A DNA stretch of 64,000 nucleotides from Propionispira raffinosivorans DSM 20765 (lineage in GTDB: Bacteria; Bacillota; Negativicutes; Selenomonadales; Selenomonadaceae). The translations under genes were made by a program, and so were the position numbers. Within the stretch, counting starts at the first letter, position 1, and each line of letters starts with the position of its first letter. This document shows, one piece after another, positions 60,913 to 64,000 of the stretch. The stretch is from contig NZ_KB905839.1 in the NCBI RefSeq assembly GCF_000381065.1, forward strand, positions 285,423 through 349,422, in the 5' to 3' direction. Below the pieces are notes generated by a model. The model was not told the DNA's origin. It was given only the letters and a program-made list of their open reading frames with translations, and made no database searches.

Positions 60913-62292
60913 ATGAAAGAACCAACGATGAATAGGGGTTTGAAAAACAGACATCTTCAACTGATATCTCTTGGCGGGATTATCGGTAGTGGGTATTTTT
61001 TGGGAACCGGATATGTTTTAGAGAAAGCGGGTCCGGCATCAATTCTGGCATATTTATTGGGCGGCGCAATTGTACTTTGCGTTATGTTGTGTTTGGCAGA
61101 GCTCGCTGTAGCTAAGCCTGTTTCGGGATCCTTTGTAACGTATGCGAAAGACAATATTTCGTCCACTTGGGCTTGTGGGGTGGGCTGGGCTTATTGGCTG
61201 AATTGGATTGCTTATGTACCGTCGGAAATGATTGCGGCGGGAATTATTATGAATAAATTTATACCAGAAGTAAGTCAGGTTTGGTGGGCTGTTCTGTTTG
61301 GTTTGATTGTGACGGTCATTAATCTTTTTAACGTAGAGAAGTTTGGTGAAAGTGAATTTTGGCTGGCGATTGTTAAAATTGTAGCGCTGGTTATGTTTAG
61401 CATTGTAAGTATACTGATCTGTCTTGGTTTGATTGGTGACCAAGGCGTACTGGGAACCAGCATTTTACTTGGTCATGGAGGCTTTGCCCCAAATGGGTAT
61501 TGGTCCATTATTTTAACGATGGTTATTATAATGGTTAATTTTCAAGGATCAGAAATTATCGGCTTGGCCGCAGGAGAATGTGAACATCCGGAAAAAAGTA
61601 TTCCTATCGCGGTACGCAATGTAACTTGGCGCATCATAGCGCTTTATATCATACCTATTTCACTTTTGATTTCGATTTTGCCTTGGGATCAGGCGACTTT
61701 AGAAGAAAGTGTTTTTGCAGCGGCGCTGAGCCAATATGGGCTTAGTGGAGCAAGTTCTGTATTTGCGTTTGTGGTATTGACCGCTGCTATTTCTTGTTCA
61801 AATTCAGGATTGTATGGAAGCGGCAGAACACTGCATGCTTTGGCGAAAATTGATATGGCGCCTAAATGGCTGGGGGCTCTTAATAAAAATGGAATGCCGC
61901 AAAATTCTATTTTGGTTTCAGTTTGTGGCTGCTGGCTGGTTATTGCTTTGTATACTTTGGATGCGAGTGAAACAGCTTATACGTATTTATTAGCAGTATC
62001 AGGTTTTACGGGAGCTATGGCTTGGATTTCGATTTGTTGGAGTCAGTACAATTTCCGTAATAAAATTATAGCAAAGGGACTTGAATCTACACTTAAATAC
62101 AAAACACCGTTTTTCCCGTATGTCACGTTGTTTGGTATTTGGGTTCAAGTTATTTGTTTATTAGTGATTGCCTTTACAGCAGATCTTCGATCTACTTTAT
62201 ATGCGGGTATTCCGATGATGGTGGTACCGATGATTTGGTATAGACTAAAGAAACATCACGTGGTACATCATCCGGCCATACAAAAAGAATAA
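60913..62292 (+). CDS. Amino-acid permease (APC superfamily)
   Basis: A permease of about 459 residues with 12 membrane helices. Typical of the AAT family are LKNRHLQLISLGGIIGSGYF, FVTYAKDNISSTWACGVGWA, NFQGSEIIGLAAGECEHPEK and SCSNSGLYGSGRTL. Substrate cannot be fixed; arginine, lysine or aromatic amino acids are common. ATG 60913 is favoured because it starts just before the family motif, but its ribosome site (GAAAGG) is rather distant (16 bases); the in-frame ATG at 60856 has none. Confidence 0.88.
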   Translation: MKEPTMNRGLKNRHLQLISLGGIIGSGYFLGTGYVLEKAGPASILAYLLGGAIVLCVMLCLAELAVAKPVSGSFVTYAKDNISSTWACGVGWAYWLNWIAYVPSEMIAAGIIMNKFIPEVSQVWWAVLFGLIVTVINLFNVEKFGESEFWLAIVKIVALVMFSIVSILICLGLIGDQGVLGTSILLGHGGFAPNGYWSIILTMVIIMVNFQGSEIIGLAAGECEHPEKSIPIAVRNVTWRIIALYIIPISLLISILPWDQATLEESVFAAALSQYGLSGASSVFAFVVLTAAISCSNSGLYGSGRTLHALAKIDMAPKWLGALNKNGMPQNSILVSVCGCWLVIALYTLDASETAYTYLLAVSGFTGAMAWISICWSQYNFRNKIIAKGLESTLKYKTPFFPYVTLFGIWVQVICLLVIAFTADLRSTLYAGIPMMVVPMIWYRLKKHHVVHHPAIQKE

Positions 62293-62305
62293 GTCATACA
62301 CGAAG

Positions 62306-62347
62306 CAGGCAATATCGGTTTTTATTAGACCGATACTGTCTGTTTTT
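62306..62347 (+). terminator. Rho-independent terminator after the permease
   Basis: CAGGCAATATCGGT / ACCGATACTGTCTG, 14-nt arms with one mismatch and a wobble, then TTTTTAT. Confidence 0.8.
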
Positions 62348-62408
62348 ATATAAGTAACTTCTATTATGAGGATAAATAAAAAATATTAATTGAAATTCTA
62401 CAATACTA

Positions 62409-62437
62409 TTGACAAACATACAATAGATAGGTATAAT
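62409..62437 (+). promoter_or_regulatory. Consensus sigma-A promoter of the tRNA operon
   Basis: TTGACA, 17-bp spacer, TATAAT, both perfect. The first tRNA begins 41 bp downstream of the -10 box. Confidence 0.92.
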
Positions 62438-62477
62438 ATATAAATGTTCCTAGGGAATACAACCTAGTGGGATACAT

Positions 62478-62552
62478 GCGGAAATAGCTCAGCGGTAGAG
62501 CATCGCCTTGCCAAGGCGGGGGTCGCGAGTCCGAATCTCGTTTTCCGCTCCA
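62478..62552 (+). tRNA. tRNA-Gly (anticodon GCC), copy with C55
   Basis: Complete cloverleaf with encoded CCA; acceptor GCGGAAA/TTTCCGC, anticodon loop TTGCCAA. The T-loop is TCCGAAT instead of TTCGAAT: the invariant T55 is C (position 62531). Otherwise identical to the copy at 63426. Confidence 0.95.
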
Positions 62553-62562
62553 TTTTCTTTCT

Positions 62563-62638
62563 GGGCCTATAGCTCAGTTGGTAGAGCAACCGGCTCATAA
62601 CCGGTCGGTCTCTGGTTCAAGTCCAGATGGGCCCACCA
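62563..62638 (+). tRNA. tRNA-Met (anticodon CAT)
   Basis: Cloverleaf GGGCCTA...TGGGCCC with A73 and CCA; anticodon loop CTCATAA. G1-C72 pairing indicates an elongator Met; a CAT tRNA modified to read Ile AUA cannot be excluded. Confidence 0.95.
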
Positions 62639-62699
62639 TATTTTCAAAGTGGAAAGATATTGGATTGTGTATTTTGAAACTTAATGGTTGTTTTATTAT

Positions 62700-62776
62700 G
62701 ACTCTGTAGCTCAGCTGGATAGAGTATTTGACTACGAATCAAAGGGTCGCAGGTTCGACTCCTGCCAGGGTCACCA
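62700..62776 (+). tRNA. tRNA-Arg (anticodon ACG)
   Basis: Acceptor GACTCTG/CAGGGTC with A73 and CCA; anticodon loop CTACGAA, read as ICG after deamination; T-loop TTCGACT. Confidence 0.95.
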
Positions 62777-62789
62777 AAAATTATATTGT

Positions 62790-62875
62790 GGGTAGGTGCC
62801 CGAGTGGTTAAAGGGAGCAGACTGTAAATCTGCCAACTTCGGTTTACGATGGTTCGAATCCATCCTTGCCCACCA
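62790..62875 (+). tRNA. tRNA-Tyr (anticodon GTA), class II
   Basis: Acceptor GGGTAGG/CTTGCCC with A73 and CCA; anticodon loop CTGTAAA; long variable arm (CAACTTCGGTTTACG region) as in bacterial tRNA-Tyr. Confidence 0.94.
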
Positions 62876-62886
62876 CTGTAATTCAT

Positions 62887-62920
62887 AAATGTACAGCCTT
62901 TGCTTGTACATTTTATTTTT
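62887..62920 (+). terminator. Rho-independent terminator of the tRNA operon
   Basis: AAATGTACA / TGTACATTT, 9-bp stem, then TATTTTT. Confidence 0.85.
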
Positions 62921-62952
62921 CACTAAATGGTTAACTTTAATAAAATATACGG

Positions 62953-62981
62953 TTGACCAAATGAGGCGCTTCGGTTATAAT
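62953..62981 (+). promoter_or_regulatory. rRNA operon promoter P1
   Basis: TTGACC, 17-bp spacer, TATAAT. Confidence 0.8.
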
Positions 62982-63026
62982 ATAAAAAGATTCCAAAACG
63001 AAAATTAAATTTATTTGTCATACTTG

Positions 63027-63062
63027 AGGGCCTCGTTTTTATAATGGGGCTCTGCTTTTTTA
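63027..63062 (+). terminator. Terminator-like hairpin between rRNA promoters P1 and P2
   Basis: AGGGCCTC / GGGGCTCT (two G-T wobbles), 11-nt loop, then GCTTTTTTATT. It would attenuate transcripts from P1. Confidence 0.5.
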
Positions 63063-63132
63063 TTAAAAAAAGTACATGGGTTTACTTTATAAATTATAAA
63101 CAGTAAAATTGGGAAAAAAATTACAAAACATG

Positions 63133-63161
63133 TTGACAATGTAAAAAGTATAGTGTAATAT
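63133..63161 (+). promoter_or_regulatory. rRNA operon promoter P2
   Basis: TTGACA, 17-bp spacer, TAATAT (a TATAAT also lies just downstream). Confidence 0.8.
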
Positions 63162-63264
63162 AATACAAGTCGCTGATGCAAACAACAACGACAAACAAGA
63201 AAAAATAGAGCAAACTACTAAAAGAGATTTTTAAGGGTTTGAACAGGATTTTTTTGAAAATATA

Positions 63265-63294
63265 TTGACAGTAACCAAATGGTTGTGTTACTAT
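63265..63294 (+). promoter_or_regulatory. rRNA operon promoter P3
   Basis: TTGACA, 18-bp spacer, TACTAT. The spacer holds a dyad, AACCA-AA-TGGTT. Closest promoter to the tRNA-Gly and 16S genes. Confidence 0.75.
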
Positions 63295-63323
63295 ATAAAA
63301 GCTGATTAACAGAAATCACACAG

Positions 63324-63338
63324 TGTTCTCTGAAAACT
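63324..63338 (+). promoter_or_regulatory. boxA-like antitermination element of the rRNA leader
   Basis: TGTTCTCTGAAAACT resembles the Firmicutes rRNA boxA (TGCTCTTTGAAAACT). It lies about 30 bp after P3. Confidence 0.6.
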
Positions 63339-63425
63339 AAACAATGTAATTAAGATATATGTAGCAACATGTATCAAGCCAGATGTGCGGGTTTGAATTT
63401 ATTCAAACTAAAATTAAGTTGGTAT

Positions 63426-63500
63426 GCGGAAATAGCTCAGCGGTAGAGCATCGCCTTGCCAAGGCGGGGGTCGCGAGTTCGAATCTCGTTTTCCGCTCCA
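63426..63500 (+). tRNA. tRNA-Gly (anticodon GCC) in the rRNA leader
   Basis: Same as the copy at 62478 but with the normal T-loop TTCGAAT. CCA is encoded. It lies between the rRNA promoters and the 16S gene, about 75 bp before 16S. Confidence 0.95.
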
Positions 63501-63573
63501 TAATATTCGTTCCAAGTTTATACGAGGAACATCAATTTTAATTAATTGAGCCTATCAAGGTTCTCTAATATAA

Positions 63574-64000
63574 TTTATTGGAGAGTTTGATCCTGGCTCA
63601 GGACGAACGCTGGCGGCGTGCTTAACACATGCAAGTCGAACGGAACTAAGCTTAACACCGAATCTTTTAAAAGTAGAGATGTTAAGCCGGAATGCGAGTG
63701 AATGAAGAATGAATTCACCACGCATTTTAAAAGTGCAACACATCCAGTCAGAAGATTGGGTGTTGAGCTTAGTTTAGTGGCGAACGGGTGAGTAACGCGT
63801 AGACAACCTACCTTTTAGATGGGGACAACATCGCGAAAGCGGTGCTAATACCGAATGTTGTGTCTTTTCCACATGGGAAAGCTACTAAAGATGGCCTCTA
63901 TATATAAGCTGTCACTAAAAGATGGGTCTGCGTCTGATTAGCTAGTTGGCGGGGTAAATGCCCACCAAGGCGACGATCAGTAGCCGGTCTGAGAGGATGA
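63574..64000 (+). rRNA. rrs: 16S ribosomal RNA (5' part)
   Basis: Begins with GGAGAGTTTGATCCTGGCTC and GACGAACGCTGGCGGCGTGC and runs off the window. The V1 region (about 63644-63776) is around 100 nt longer than in E. coli and folds into an extended helix closed by AACTAAGCT / AGCTTAGTT. The 5' end is set by comparison with E. coli and is approximate. Confidence 0.97.

Noticed and set aside
62644..62886. 80-codon minus-strand frame across tRNA-Arg and tRNA-Tyr
   Set aside because: It is the complement of two tRNA genes; such frames (GDPGRSRTCDPLI) are a well-known false protein.
1..64000. CRISPR array, prophage or insertion sequence
   Set aside because: No regularly spaced repeats, transposase, integrase or phage structural gene was seen in any frame.

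Overview
The window looks like chromosomal DNA of a Negativicutes bacterium (Selenomonadales/Sporomusa-type): an AT-rich, Firmicutes-like genome with an outer membrane. The Firmicutes side shows in strong AGGAGG ribosome sites, a lysine riboswitch, a LevR/sigma-54 mannose-type PTS, a SorC-type DeoR and the rRNA leader. The outer membrane shows in a TolC-MacA-MacB export system, a beta-barrel protein ending in Phe and periplasmic lipases. The 3' end enters a 16S rRNA gene of this type, with a greatly enlarged V1 helix. Genus cannot be fixed without a database search.

Layout. 0-3.8 kb: divergent LacI regulator (cut by the window edge) and a uronate/pectin operon (uxaA plus a cytoplasmic GH28), with a promoter, a start-site palindrome and a decayed ORF between them. 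4-7.7 kb: c-di-GMP GGDEF-EAL protein with queF, a nitroreductase and cobO. 7.9-10 kb: recQ, flanked by copies of a small dispersed repeat. 10.3-14.8 kb: possible small RNA, then tolC-macA-macB (split). 14.9-17.3 kb, minus strand: outer-membrane barrel, HD-GYP protein, small exported protein. 17.5-19.9 kb: polar amino-acid ABC importer. 20.1-25.4 kb: deoxyribose catabolism (deoR-deoC-deoP-deoX-deoK) with a striking 22-bp-arm operator. 25.5-29.5 kb: cell-wall amidase, SEC-C protein, MATE pump. 30-34 kb: NDH-2, metallophosphatase, lipase. 34.2-41.1 kb: LevR activator, sigma-54 promoter, mannose-type PTS (EIIA-B-C-D), pfkA. 41.2-42.8 kb, minus strand: lysA behind a lysine riboswitch. 42.9-48.2 kb: DUF1232 protein, topB, DEVD-box helicase, CorC-type protein with an odd structured start. 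48.9-51.2 kb: [FeFe] hydrogenase operon with a Tat small subunit and cytochrome b, whose first gene seems to begin at a non-canonical codon. 51.3-56.5 kb: Uup, glyoxalase, eukaryotic-type hexokinase, rpoN. 56.7-62.3 kb: second NDH-2, SGNH hydrolase, VOC protein, YigZ, amino-acid permease. 62.4-64 kb: tRNA operon (Gly, Met, Arg, Tyr), then an rRNA operon with three tandem promoters and a tRNA-Gly in its leader.

How it fits together. The genes suggest an anaerobe living on plant- and nucleoside-derived carbon (galacturonate, deoxyribose, PTS hexoses), disposing of or recovering electrons through a membrane-linked [FeFe] hydrogenase and NDH-2. rpoN, LevR and the sigma-54 promoter form a complete regulatory chain inside the window. 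Functions are inferred from recognisable motifs and gene order; no database search was possible.
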